Shown: piece by piece, positions 1-5,744 of the stretch
Numbering within the stretch: the stretch's first letter is position 1
Layout: the number at the start of each line of letters is the position of its first letter
DNA from: CAZRGV01 sp964599655
GTDB lineage: Bacteria; Planctomycetota; Planctomycetia; Isosphaerales; Isosphaeraceae
DNA: 8,928 bases
NCBI GenBank assembly: GCA_964599655.1
Contig: CAZRGV010000200.1
Location: 1-8,928 of the forward strand
Reading direction: 5' to 3'
Position numbers and translations under genes: made by a program
Notes under the pieces: generated by a model
Told to the model about the DNA's origin: nothing
The model's input: only the letters and a program-made list of their open reading frames with translations
Databases searched by the model: none

Positions 1-158
1 CCGGGCCCCCACACCCAATGCCCCGAGACGGGGTAGATGAAGCCGCAGATGGCGACCACCGCGATCCGGTCGGCGCGGTACTGCATGCGTGGGGCCGCTG
101 CCCCGGGCGCGGAAACCGGCGCGGTCGGTTTGAGGGTCCGTGGGGGCGGAGCCGGCAT
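1..158 (-). CDS. Partial N-terminus of a hypothetical membrane protein
   Basis: This minus-strand frame opens at ATG 158 and runs off the left edge, giving about 52 residues. A GGAG lies 4 nt before the ATG and an in-frame TGA lies further upstream, which supports this start. Residues 1-24 are rich in Pro and Ala. Residues about 30-48 (IAVVAICGFIYPVSGHWVW) form a hydrophobic segment that looks like a membrane helix. From the second Met (position 86) onward almost every codon ends in G or C, as expected for real coding sequence here; the part before is less biased, so translation could also start at 86. IYPVSGHWVWG resembles a stretch in Amt-family ammonium transporters, but there it lies inside the protein, not 40 residues from the start. 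No function is assigned. The gene would be divergent from the fragment at 288-665. Confidence 0.4.
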   Translation of the reverse strand, partial: MPAPPPRTLKPTAPVSAPGAAAPRMQYRADRIAVVAICGFIYPVSGHWVWGP

Positions 159-231
159 GACGCTCCAGGGGATTGCCCCACCCGGTGCGGGTGGGAGTCA
201 GGAGCCGGGCTTGCCCGGCGCGACGGCCGCG

Positions 232-287
232 NNNNNNNNNNNNNNNNNNNNNNNNNNNNNNNNNNNNNNNNNNNNNNNNNNNNNNNN
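232..287. other. Assembly gap, 56 N
   Basis: Fifty-six undetermined bases lie between the minus-strand start at 158 and the plus-strand fragment beginning at 288. The fragment looks like the end of a longer protein, so the true gap may be much longer than 56 bases, or the two flanks may have been joined wrongly. Confidence 0.95.
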
Positions 288-665
288 GGTCCGCCCAAGG
301 CGCCGGCTTCCGCCCTGGCGACGCTTCGGATTCAGGTCCCGCCGGACAAGCTGCCCGACCCCGAGGCGATCAAGGGCTACCTCTTTCCATCCTCGACCGC
401 CGTGGTCGTCGATGATCAAGGAATTCGGTTGATCACTCGTGAAGCCTTCCCCAACGTTGGGTCCCCGACCTCGCCCGCCGGGGCCCTGGGACTGGCCACG
501 ATGTTGCCCGCCCTGAACGCGGCTCGCAACAGCGCCCGGGCNNNNNNNNNNNNNNNNNNNACGCCTCCCGGCTTTCCGGGGGCGGCGGCTCCGGGCGCCG
601 CGGCTCCCGGCGGACCTCCAGGCCGCGGTGGCGGGGGAGGCTCTCGGACCTTCCGACCCGACTGA
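288..665 (+). CDS. C-terminal fragment of a hypothetical protein with Gly/Pro/Ala-rich tail
   Basis: This frame is open from the end of the first N gap to the TGA at 663-665, giving 126 codons interrupted by a second gap (542-560). Three parts can be seen. First is a hydrophilic stretch (TLRIQVPPDKLPDPEAIKGY). Next is a beta-rich stretch (STAVVVDDQGIRLITREAFPNV). Then comes a short hydrophobic helix ending LPALNAARNSAR, which resembles the LPAxxAAR element common in planctomycete exported proteins. After the second gap the tail is Pro/Gly/Ala low complexity and ends in a poly-Gly run. I infer from general knowledge that this is the end of a much longer planctomycete protein whose front is missing in the gap. 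The frame also stays open leftward to position 18, but that part is antisense to the better minus-strand frame and is not included. Function unknown. Confidence 0.6.
   Translation, partial: GPPKAPASALATLRIQVPPDKLPDPEAIKGYLFPSSTAVVVDDQGIRLITREAFPNVGSPTSPAGALGLATMLPALNAARNSARXXXXXXXTPPGFPGAAAPGAAAPGGPPGRGGGGGSRTFRPD
542..560. other. Assembly gap, 19 N
   Basis: Nineteen undetermined bases lie inside the Gly/Pro/Ala-rich tail of the 288-665 fragment. The same frame is plausible on both sides, and the stop at 663-665 follows a typical low-complexity tail. However, 19 is not a multiple of three plus the split codons by necessity, so the exact tail sequence and frame are uncertain. Confidence 0.95.
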
Positions 666-688
666 TCGGGGGTCGTCCCGTCGTTCTT

Positions 689-731
689 GCGTGTCGTGAC
701 TCCGTCGTCGATCGACTCCGGCACGACGCGC
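689..731. terminator. Inverted repeat after the 288-665 gene, possible terminator
   Basis: GCGTGTCGTG (689-698) pairs with CACGACGCGC (722-731) over 10 bp with one G-U pair. It begins 24 nt after the stop codon at 665. The loop contains the palindrome GTCGATCGAC. No run of T follows, so it is at best a factor-assisted terminator or an RNA-stabilising hairpin. A second, weaker hairpin (764-794: CCTC and GACCA pairing with TGGTC and GAGG) lies further on. Nothing else was recognised in 666-867. Confidence 0.4.
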
Positions 732-867
732 GCCGCCAAGGTTTGTGTCGACCTGTGAAGGACCCTCGGACCAAGTCGATCCTGGTCGCGGAGGGTTCCG
801 ATTCCGATTCGCGACCTGGCAGCCGTACTCTCTTGCGTTCCAGGGGCTCCACGGCCGCGAGGTGTCA

Positions 868-890
868 ACCGTGTGTGGCTCAACCACGGT
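868..890 (+). promoter_or_regulatory. Hairpin just upstream of the ACT-protein ribosome binding site
   Basis: ACCGTG (868-873) pairs with CACGGT (885-890). An alternative inner pairing is GTGG (875-878) with CCAC (884-887). The hairpin ends 3 nt before the purine-rich ribosome binding site AAGGTGGGAGG (894-904) of the gene starting at 912. Its position would let it influence ribosome access, but this is inference from location only. Confidence 0.35.
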
Positions 891-911
891 CTCAAGGTGG
901 GAGGCGATGCG

Positions 912-1358
912 ATGGAATTCGTCCACGAGGTGACCGCACGTCTCGAGAATAAGCCCGGTCGCCTGGCCAAGATCTGCTCGGCCCTGGCTCATGAAAAGGT
1001 CAACATCCGGGCGCTTTCGGTCATGGACACCAATGAGCGGAGTGTCCTGAGGATGGTGGTCGACCAGGTCGAACCGACCCGGAAGGTCCTCACCGCGCTG
1101 GGCACCGAGTTCGAACTGGCGGAGGTCCTCGCCGTCGAGATGGAGAACCGCCCAGGGGCCCTGACCCGAATTCTCGAGCGGCTGGCGGCCGATCACATCA
1201 ATATCGAGTATGCTTACGCGTCGGGGGCCTCGGCGCCCGGCAAGTCGCTCGGGATCTTCCACACGTCCAATCCCAAGCGTGCCTTGCAGGTCCTTCACGA
1301 GGTTCCCGCCAACGGAAGCTTCCAGTCGCCTGGACGCAGGCCCTTGCACGTTCGTTGA
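912..1358 (+). CDS. Tandem ACT-domain protein, probable amino-acid sensor
   Basis: The product has 148 residues and consists almost entirely of two ACT domains, at about residues 3-66 and 74-132. Each begins with the ligand-loop pattern N-x-P-G-x-L: ENKPGRLAKI near residue 12 and ENRPGALTRI near residue 78. ACT domains bind amino acids or other small ligands, usually at dimer interfaces. No catalytic domain is attached, so this is probably a stand-alone regulatory or sensing protein; the ligand cannot be read from the sequence. ATG 912 is chosen because GGAGG (900-904) lies 7 nt upstream; the frame is open 13 codons further, to 873, without a better site. The last 16 residues (NGSFQSPGRRPLHVR) are a polar tail outside the domains. 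trmL follows 40 bp later on the same strand, so co-transcription is likely. Confidence 0.88.
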   Translation: MEFVHEVTARLENKPGRLAKICSALAHEKVNIRALSVMDTNERSVLRMVVDQVEPTRKVLTALGTEFELAEVLAVEMENRPGALTRILERLAADHINIEYAYASGASAPGKSLGIFHTSNPKRALQVLHEVPANGSFQSPGRRPLHVR

Positions 1359-1398
1359 CACCGTTCGAGGCCGGGTTCCCGGTGCGTCGGAGCCTCTG

Positions 1399-1908
1399 AT
1401 GGATCAGCCTCGACCGATGACCGGGAACCTCCAACCCCGGCTCCACGTCGTCCTCGTGGAGCCTGAGATCGCGGCGAACACCGGCGCCATCGGCCGGACC
1501 TGCGTGGCGGTGGGTGCCATGCTCTGGCTGGTTCGACCACTGGGCTTTCACCTCGGAGATCGTTACCTGCGGCGCGCCGGCCTCGACTACTGGCCGCACC
1601 TGAACTGGCAAGCGGTCGACAGCTTCGAGGAGGTCGTCGAGAACCTTGGCGCCGGTCGACTCTGGTTGTTCAGCACTCGGGCGATTCGATCCTACACCAG
1701 CGTCGAGTTCCGGCCGGGAGACGCGCTCGTCTTCGGACCGGAGAGCCGAGGGCTTCCCGACCGACTCCTCGCCGAGCACGCCGATCGCGCCCTCAAGATC
1801 CCGATGCGTCCGGAAGCCCGAAGCCTGAACCTGGCCAACGCGGTCGCCGTCGGTGTGTTTGAAGCGGTGCGGCAGCTCGAATCGGCAGAGGACATCCGCT
1901 TCGACTGA
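1399..1908 (+). CDS. trmL: tRNA (cytidine/uridine-34 2'-O)-methyltransferase, TrmL-like SPOUT enzyme
   Basis: The product is 169 residues; E. coli TrmL is about 157. It should 2'-O-methylate the wobble nucleotide of certain leucine tRNAs using S-adenosylmethionine, in the cytoplasm. All three SPOUT motifs are present. Motif 1 is NTGAIGRTC (27-35). Motif 2 is VFGPESRGLP (111-120). Motif 3 is IPMRPEARSLNLANAVAV (134-151), which forms the knotted cofactor site. The stretch RRAGLDYW (58-65) is also typical of TrmL. GGAG (1389-1392) lies 6 nt before ATG 1399 and sets the start; ATG 1417 in the same frame is an alternative giving 163 residues. The gene lies 40 bp after the ACT-domain gene and ends before a strong terminator at 2069-2110. 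The broader SpoU/TrmH family is the only alternative; the short length and motif 3 favour TrmL. Confidence 0.9.
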   Translation: MDQPRPMTGNLQPRLHVVLVEPEIAANTGAIGRTCVAVGAMLWLVRPLGFHLGDRYLRRAGLDYWPHLNWQAVDSFEEVVENLGAGRLWLFSTRAIRSYTSVEFRPGDALVFGPESRGLPDRLLAEHADRALKIPMRPEARSLNLANAVAVGVFEAVRQLESAEDIRFD

Positions 1909-1939
1909 GAGGAGAGGCGCTCCGGGACGCACGGGGAGT

Positions 1940-1956
1940 TTCGTCGTAAAATCCAA
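1940..1956 (+). repeat. 17-nt motif, copy 1
   Basis: TTCGTCGTAAAATCCAA lies 32 nt after the trmL stop. A second copy at 4046-4062 matches at 15 of 17 positions in the same orientation. A small hairpin follows 6 nt later (ACGC-TTTT-GCGT, 1963-1974). TAAAAT inside it resembles a -10 box, but no -35 box is seen at the right distance. Function unknown. Confidence 0.5.
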
Positions 1957-2068
1957 TCGTTCACGCTTTTGCGTACCAGACCAGGCGCGGAAGGCGCGTC
2001 TTTCGGGCGATTTGGTCGGGCGTGAGTCCACCGACCCGACCCGCCAGGAACCGAGGATCGCGCAAACG

Positions 2069-2110
2069 AAAGGAACCCAGGAGCGCCTCGGGGGGCTCCA
2101 GGGTTCCTTT
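2069..2110. terminator. Strong bidirectional Rho-independent terminator
   Basis: GGAACCC-A-GGAGC (2072-2084) pairs with GCTCC-A-GGGTTCC (2095-2107): 12 base pairs with a single A-A mismatch and a 10-nt loop. The stem is flanked by AAA (2069-2071) and TTT (2108-2110), so both strands have a short U tract after the hairpin. It lies between trmL (plus, ends 1908) and the Gly/Met-rich gene (minus, ends 2181), as expected for a shared terminator of convergent genes. Confidence 0.85.
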
Positions 2111-2180
2111 GTGGGATTTGCCGGCGTTGAGTCGGGGGCGAGTTCCTAAGCGCCCACCCCCGGATCGCGATCCCGTCGGA

Positions 2181-3889
2181 TCAAAGGCCACTCAGATCGG
2201 CCGCGAAGAGGCGAACGCCCTTCTTCAGGCCGAGCCGCTCGACCGCGTCCTGACTGGCGGGAACGGTCAGGTTCTTGCGCGGAGGCAGGCCGATGCCGTG
2301 GCNNNNNNNNNNNNTCAACGTCGTCGGACGGTTCGCCGAATCGGCGTCGCTACCAACCAGGGTCAGGCCGTTCAAGATCATCGGGCTCGCGTTGTCGATC
2401 CGGATCTTGTAGACGTCCTGGCCCTTCTTGTCCTTGGTTCGATCCTTGAGCAAGGAGACGTGGACCAACCGGTCGAGCAGACCCGACGCCAGAGCGTCTC
2501 CCACGGCCAGAGCGTCCAGAGTGCCGCCCTCCTTGCGAGCCAACGGGAGGGTGAACTTGCCCGAGTTGACCCAGTTGCGCCCGGTCGAATCGGTCGTTGC
2601 GACGAGCACGATCGCCTGAGAGGCCTCGCCCGTGCCCGAAAGCTGAACGCGGCACGCCAAAGCCGGGCCGGTCGGTCGATCCGGGACCCCCGACTTCGAC
2701 ACGAGGCCGAGAACCGGAACGTCCTTCAGAGTCTGTCGAAGCTCACCGGCCAGAGCGTCAGTCGCCGGGCTCGTGGAGTTGACGTCGACATACAACGTGC
2801 CGGTCTCGACCAGTCGATCCCCGTCACGCTCCCGCAGACGAGAGACGAACTGCTGCGCCAAGGCCAGCTCGCTGCTGTTGGCCCAGCGTCGGGACGCCCG
2901 TGAAATCGTCGTCCAGTCCAGGCCGGCCGCAACCCGCCAGAGAACCAACTGCGCCACCGTGTCCGGAGCCTTTTCCGCCGAGAGCAGCCGCAGGGCCTTC
3001 TGAGCCAGAGGATTCTCGGTCAGCTCGGCGATGTCGCCGAGCTGGAGCATCTCCCCCTTCTCGGGCAGGTTCACCAGGGCCGCCGCGTTCGGACCATTGA
3101 GGCTGACCAGCTTGGTTGGCAACCGACGGGTCTGACCGGGTTCCAACGTCGCGTTCGGTAGACCCGTGGGAGGCACGGAGCGGAACCCGCCACCCATCAT
3201 GCCCATACCGCCGAAGCCGCCCATCATCATGCCGTAGCCACCGCCGNNNNNNNNNNCATGCCGCCCATGCCACCCATGCCCATGCCGCCCATGCCGCCCA
3301 TGCCCATGCCACCCATACCGCCCATCATGCCGCCACCGAAGCCGGCCATGTAGGACAGGTTCTGCGACATCATGTCCCAGGAGTCGAGTTCACCGGTGAG
3401 GCGGACAATCACCCCGGCGAGCATCATCATGCCCATCATCGGCGGCATCACCATGGCCCCGCCACCACCCATGCCACCGCCCATGCCGCCCATCATGCCA
3501 CCGCCCATGCCGCCCATCCCGCCCATGCCGCCCATGCCGCCCATACCACCACCCATGCCGCCCATACCACCCATGCCACCGCCGAAACCGCCGCCACCGA
3601 ATTGACCAGTGGCGCCCTGGGCGATCAGGCCGGGGGGAAGAACGACGTTGAGCTGGCGGTTGGTGCGGTTGGTCACGGAGACGGTCATGCGTCCGTCACC
3701 GGTTCCCTCCGCGGTCACGCCCAGGTCGCCGGAGCGGAGACCGTCCAGCAAGCTGATCGAGGCGATCTTGGTTTGCGGGGCGGCCGGCTTCGAGGCCTTT
3801 TCGTCGGCCTGGCCGGCGTTTCCCGTCAGAGCGAGCAGGCCGCTCGCCAGCGCGGCCGGGAGAATCTTCGAGAGGGGGAATCTGCGCAT
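2181..3889 (-). CDS. Exported Gly/Met-rich protein, planctomycete-type, function unknown (split by a mis-sized gap)
   Basis: One gene of about 570 residues, read from ATG 3889 to TGA 2181-2183. It appears broken because the 10-N gap at 3247-3256 shifts the frame; the frame on both sides agrees if the gap is two more than a multiple of three. The N-terminus is a signal peptide with cleavage probably after GNAGQA (about residue 28). Residues about 41-96 form a conserved module containing EGTGDGRMTVSVTNRTNRQL and VVLPPGLIAQGATGQF. Two Gly-Gly-Met tracts (about 97-144 and 184-230, across the gap) flank a hydrophobic Met-rich stretch (VMPPMMGMMMLAGVIV). After FRSVPPTGLPNATLEPGQTRRLPT a globular C-terminal half of about 330 residues follows, interrupted in frame by the 12-N gap at 2303-2314. 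A purine-rich GGAAAGG lies about 10 nt before the start. Export to periplasm or surface is likely. I recognise the layout as planctomycete-type but know no function. Confidence 0.75.
2303..2314. other. Assembly gap, 12 N
   Basis: Twelve undetermined bases near the 3' end of the Gly/Met-rich gene. The reading frame is open and protein-like on both sides (ANRPTTL before, HGIGLPPRKNL after), so this gap length is compatible with the correct frame. Confidence 0.95.
3247..3256. other. Assembly gap, 10 N, length wrong by frame
   Basis: This gap lies inside the second Gly-Gly-Met tract. Upstream codons of the minus-strand gene end exactly at 3257. Downstream the coding frame requires the gap plus base 3246 to be a multiple of three. 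Ten does not fit; 8, 11 or a longer length of the same class does. Collapse of the 9-nt repeats in assembly is the likely cause. Confidence 0.9.
3257..3340 (-). repeat. Gly-Gly-Met coding repeats, second tract
   Basis: Imperfect tandem units of about 9 nt, written as CCGCCCATG variants on the plus strand, encode Met-Gly-Gly repeats on the minus strand. The tract continues past the N gap to about 3180. Synonymous differences between units (CCC/CCA, GCC/ACC) indicate selection on the protein rather than recent DNA slippage. Confidence 0.85.
3463..3600 (-). repeat. Gly-Gly-Met coding repeats, first tract
   Basis: About 138 bp of imperfect units of CCGCCCATG type encode roughly 46 residues of Gly and Met on the minus strand, beginning just after the GATGQF end of the N-terminal module. 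Units differ at third positions and by inserted Gly codons. Confidence 0.85.
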
Positions 3890-4379
3890 AGCGTGTTACC
3901 TTTCCGGTCGTTAGGTCGATCGTCGATGGACGGTGCGCCGCGTTGTCGATCGAACGAAGCTCAGGGATTGGGGGCCCAGACGATCTCGCGGGTACCGCCA
4001 AGGAGCGAGGTCCAGGCCGCGGAAGCTCGCGGCGAGGTGTCTGGGTTCGTCGTAAAGTCTAACGCCTCGGGGGCGAGGTTTATTCGATTCTCGACCGCTT
4101 TTTTCCAGCGGTGCCCTTCGAGGTTACGATCGCCGGTGTCGAACCGATTTCGCGGGTCTTCCGGGTCACTTCGCGGGTTGATTTCCTCCCAGCGCGCGGG
4201 TGAAATCTTGGCTCGTCGCAACACATTGTCCGTCAATGGATCTGGTCGAACGCTTCGACGTTCGTGACACGTTCGAGGGGAGGCGGGTACTGTGTCCAGC
4301 CGGGCGGCACGTTACCATCGACTCGGCGTTTGACGACTGGCCCGCCGTTTCGGAATTTGCCACGGGAAGGGTTCGAAGG
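3890..4379. promoter_or_regulatory. Divergent intergenic region between the Gly/Met-rich gene and thrC
   Basis: About 490 bp without a convincing gene. Regulation of both divergent genes should lie here, but no clear -35/-10 pair was found on either strand. Visible elements are: hairpin GCCGCG/CGCGGC (4016-4033); the second 17-nt motif (4046-4062); hairpin CCTCG/CGAGG (4065-4078) followed by TTTATT; and hairpin ACCGCT/AGCGGT (4094-4112) with a T-rich loop. The thrC frame is open upstream to 4200, but that extension does not look like protein. No threonine-rich leader peptide or T-box was recognised. Confidence 0.5.
4046..4062 (+). repeat. 17-nt motif, copy 2
   Basis: TTCGTCGTAAAGTCTAA matches the motif at 1940-1956 at 15 of 17 positions, in direct orientation. 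A 5-bp hairpin (4065-4078) follows 2 nt later. The two copies flank the Gly/Met-rich gene at a distance of about 2.1 kb. Confidence 0.5.
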
Positions 4380-5648
4380 ATGCGGTACGTCTCTCACCTG
4401 GCCTGCCCGACATGTGGCGCGACCTACCCGGCCGACCGGGTCATGAACCTCTGCGAGCGGGATGAGCGTCCCGTGCAGGTCGTTCTCGACCTCGACCGGC
4501 TCCGCGCCGAGCGTGGGCCGGACGGGGGTTGGGACCCCAGTCGCAAGAGTCTCTGGCGCTTTGGCGGCTTGCTCCCGCTCGACTACGACGATCCCGAGGA
4601 CCGGCGTTGGATCGTCAGCCTCGGAGAGGGTTACACTCCCGAGATTCCCTACACGCATCCTCTGGCCGACCGGATTGGCTTTCGCCTGGAGGTCAAGGAT
4701 GAGGGCAAGCCCTATCGAGGCTTCGGGGCCAATCCCACCTTGTCGTTCAAGGATCGAGGAATGGCCATGACGGTCTCGATGGCCAAGGCGCTCGGGCTCA
4801 ACCGACTGGCCGTGCCGACGCAAGGAAATGCCGGTGACGCCCTGGCCCGTTACGCGGTGGAGGCGGGCGTTCAGGCCGCCGTGGTCATGTCGCCCGATAC
4901 GGACCGACCCGTCCTGGGCAATGTCGCGGCGCTGGCGAAGCTGTACCCCGACCAGGTCACGCTTGAACTGGTCGATGGAACCATCGTCGACTGTGCCCGA
5001 CGAATCAAGGAGCACTATGTTCCATCCGGTTATTTCAGTGTGGCCACCTTCCAGGAGCCTGGCTGGCGAACCGAGGGAAAGAAAACCCTGGGGCTCGAAA
5101 TGGCGGAGCCCAAGGGGGACCGTCTGGCCGACCGACGTTGGCAACTGCCCGACGTGATCGTCTACCCGACCGGTGGTGGGACGGGAGTGGTGGGAATGGC
5201 CAAGGCGTTCGACGAACTCGAGGCGCTCGGCCTGGTCGGCCCGGAACGGCCCAGGATGATCTGCGTGCAATCCTCGGCGACAACGCCGATCGTCCGTGCC
5301 TTCGACGCCGGCGATTCCGACATTTCTCCCTTGCCGCCCGGCTCGACGATCGCCACGGGCCTGAATGTCGCCCGCAACGTCGGCCACATTCACGTGTTAC
5401 GAATTCTTCGAGAAAGCGGAGGCGGCGCGTTCGCGGTCACGGATGACGCCATTCGCGAACTGATCCGGAGCGAGTGGCGAAGGCAACGGTTTGCCTGGTC
5501 ACCGGAGGGCGCCGCGACACTGGCCGCCTTGCCCGAAATCGTGGAACGAGGTCTCATCCGCAAGGGAGACCGGGTCGTCCTGGTCAACACGGCGTCGGCC
5601 GAGAAGTATCTGCCGACGATTCGAGACGAACTCGACGGAGGACTTTGA
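4380..5648 (+). CDS. thrC: Threonine synthase
   Basis: A 422-residue PLP enzyme of fold type II that converts O-phosphohomoserine to threonine, the last step of threonine synthesis, in the cytoplasm. A short zinc-ribbon-like N-terminus has Cys9 and Cys12 (CPTCG) and Cys25. The PLP lysine is Lys124 in NPTLSFKDRG. QGNAGDALARYA (148-159) and the phosphate-binding loop TGGGTG (264-269) follow, then CVQSSATTPIVRAF and VNTASAEKY near the C-terminus, all as expected for the family. ATG 4380 is preferred because MRYVSHLACPTCG is a typical beginning and GGGAAGGG lies about 10 nt upstream. The frame is open back to 4200, but that stretch reads as non-protein. The gene stands alone: its left neighbour is divergent and its right neighbour convergent. 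Other fold-II enzymes such as threonine dehydratase are less likely given the zinc-ribbon-like start and length. Confidence 0.92.
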   Translation: MRYVSHLACPTCGATYPADRVMNLCERDERPVQVVLDLDRLRAERGPDGGWDPSRKSLWRFGGLLPLDYDDPEDRRWIVSLGEGYTPEIPYTHPLADRIGFRLEVKDEGKPYRGFGANPTLSFKDRGMAMTVSMAKALGLNRLAVPTQGNAGDALARYAVEAGVQAAVVMSPDTDRPVLGNVAALAKLYPDQVTLELVDGTIVDCARRIKEHYVPSGYFSVATFQEPGWRTEGKKTLGLEMAEPKGDRLADRRWQLPDVIVYPTGGGTGVVGMAKAFDELEALGLVGPERPRMICVQSSATTPIVRAFDAGDSDISPLPPGSTIATGLNVARNVGHIHVLRILRESGGGAFAVTDDAIRELIRSEWRRQRFAWSPEGAATLAALPEIVERGLIRKGDRVVLVNTASAEKYLPTIRDELDGGL

Positions 5649-5716
5649 ACGACTCAGGTCGTGGAGGGAAGTCGCCGCGAGGCGGGATCGGAGCCATCAC
5701 GCCCGTCGTCGCCGTC

Positions 5717-5743
5717 CGTTGGTCGGGACCGTTCCGACGAACG
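5717..5743. terminator. Hairpin between convergent thrC and sugar-isomerase genes
   Basis: CGTTGGTCGG (5717-5726) pairs with CCGACGAACG (5734-5743), nine of ten positions, with a 7-nt loop. It starts 68 nt after the thrC stop and lies immediately beyond the stop of the convergent minus-strand gene (5745-5747). There is no U tract on either side, so termination would be weak or factor-dependent. Confidence 0.5.
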
Positions 5744-5744
5744 A

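Noticed and set aside
1..158. Ammonium transporter (Amt) fragment
   Set aside because: IYPVSGHWVWG resembles an Amt segment, but it lies about 40 residues from a supported start with a Pro/Ala-rich lead, whereas in Amt it is internal. The evidence is too thin to name it.
198..1361. Long minus-strand open frame opposite the ACT-domain gene and the 288-665 fragment
   Set aside because: It is antisense to a gene with clear ACT motifs, crosses two N gaps, and has no family character.
3463..3600. Short regular repeats that could suggest a CRISPR array
   Set aside because: Units are about 9 nt with no spacers, and they encode Gly-Gly-Met inside a gene.
3116..4267. Plus-strand open frame rich in His, Ala and Thr
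   Set aside because: It is the mirror of the Gly-Gly-Met coding tracts read on the other strand. The minus strand has the signal peptide and globular domains.
4200..4379. N-terminal extension of threonine synthase
   Set aside because: The frame is open, but the residues show no domain, and the typical start with a CxxC motif lies at 4380.
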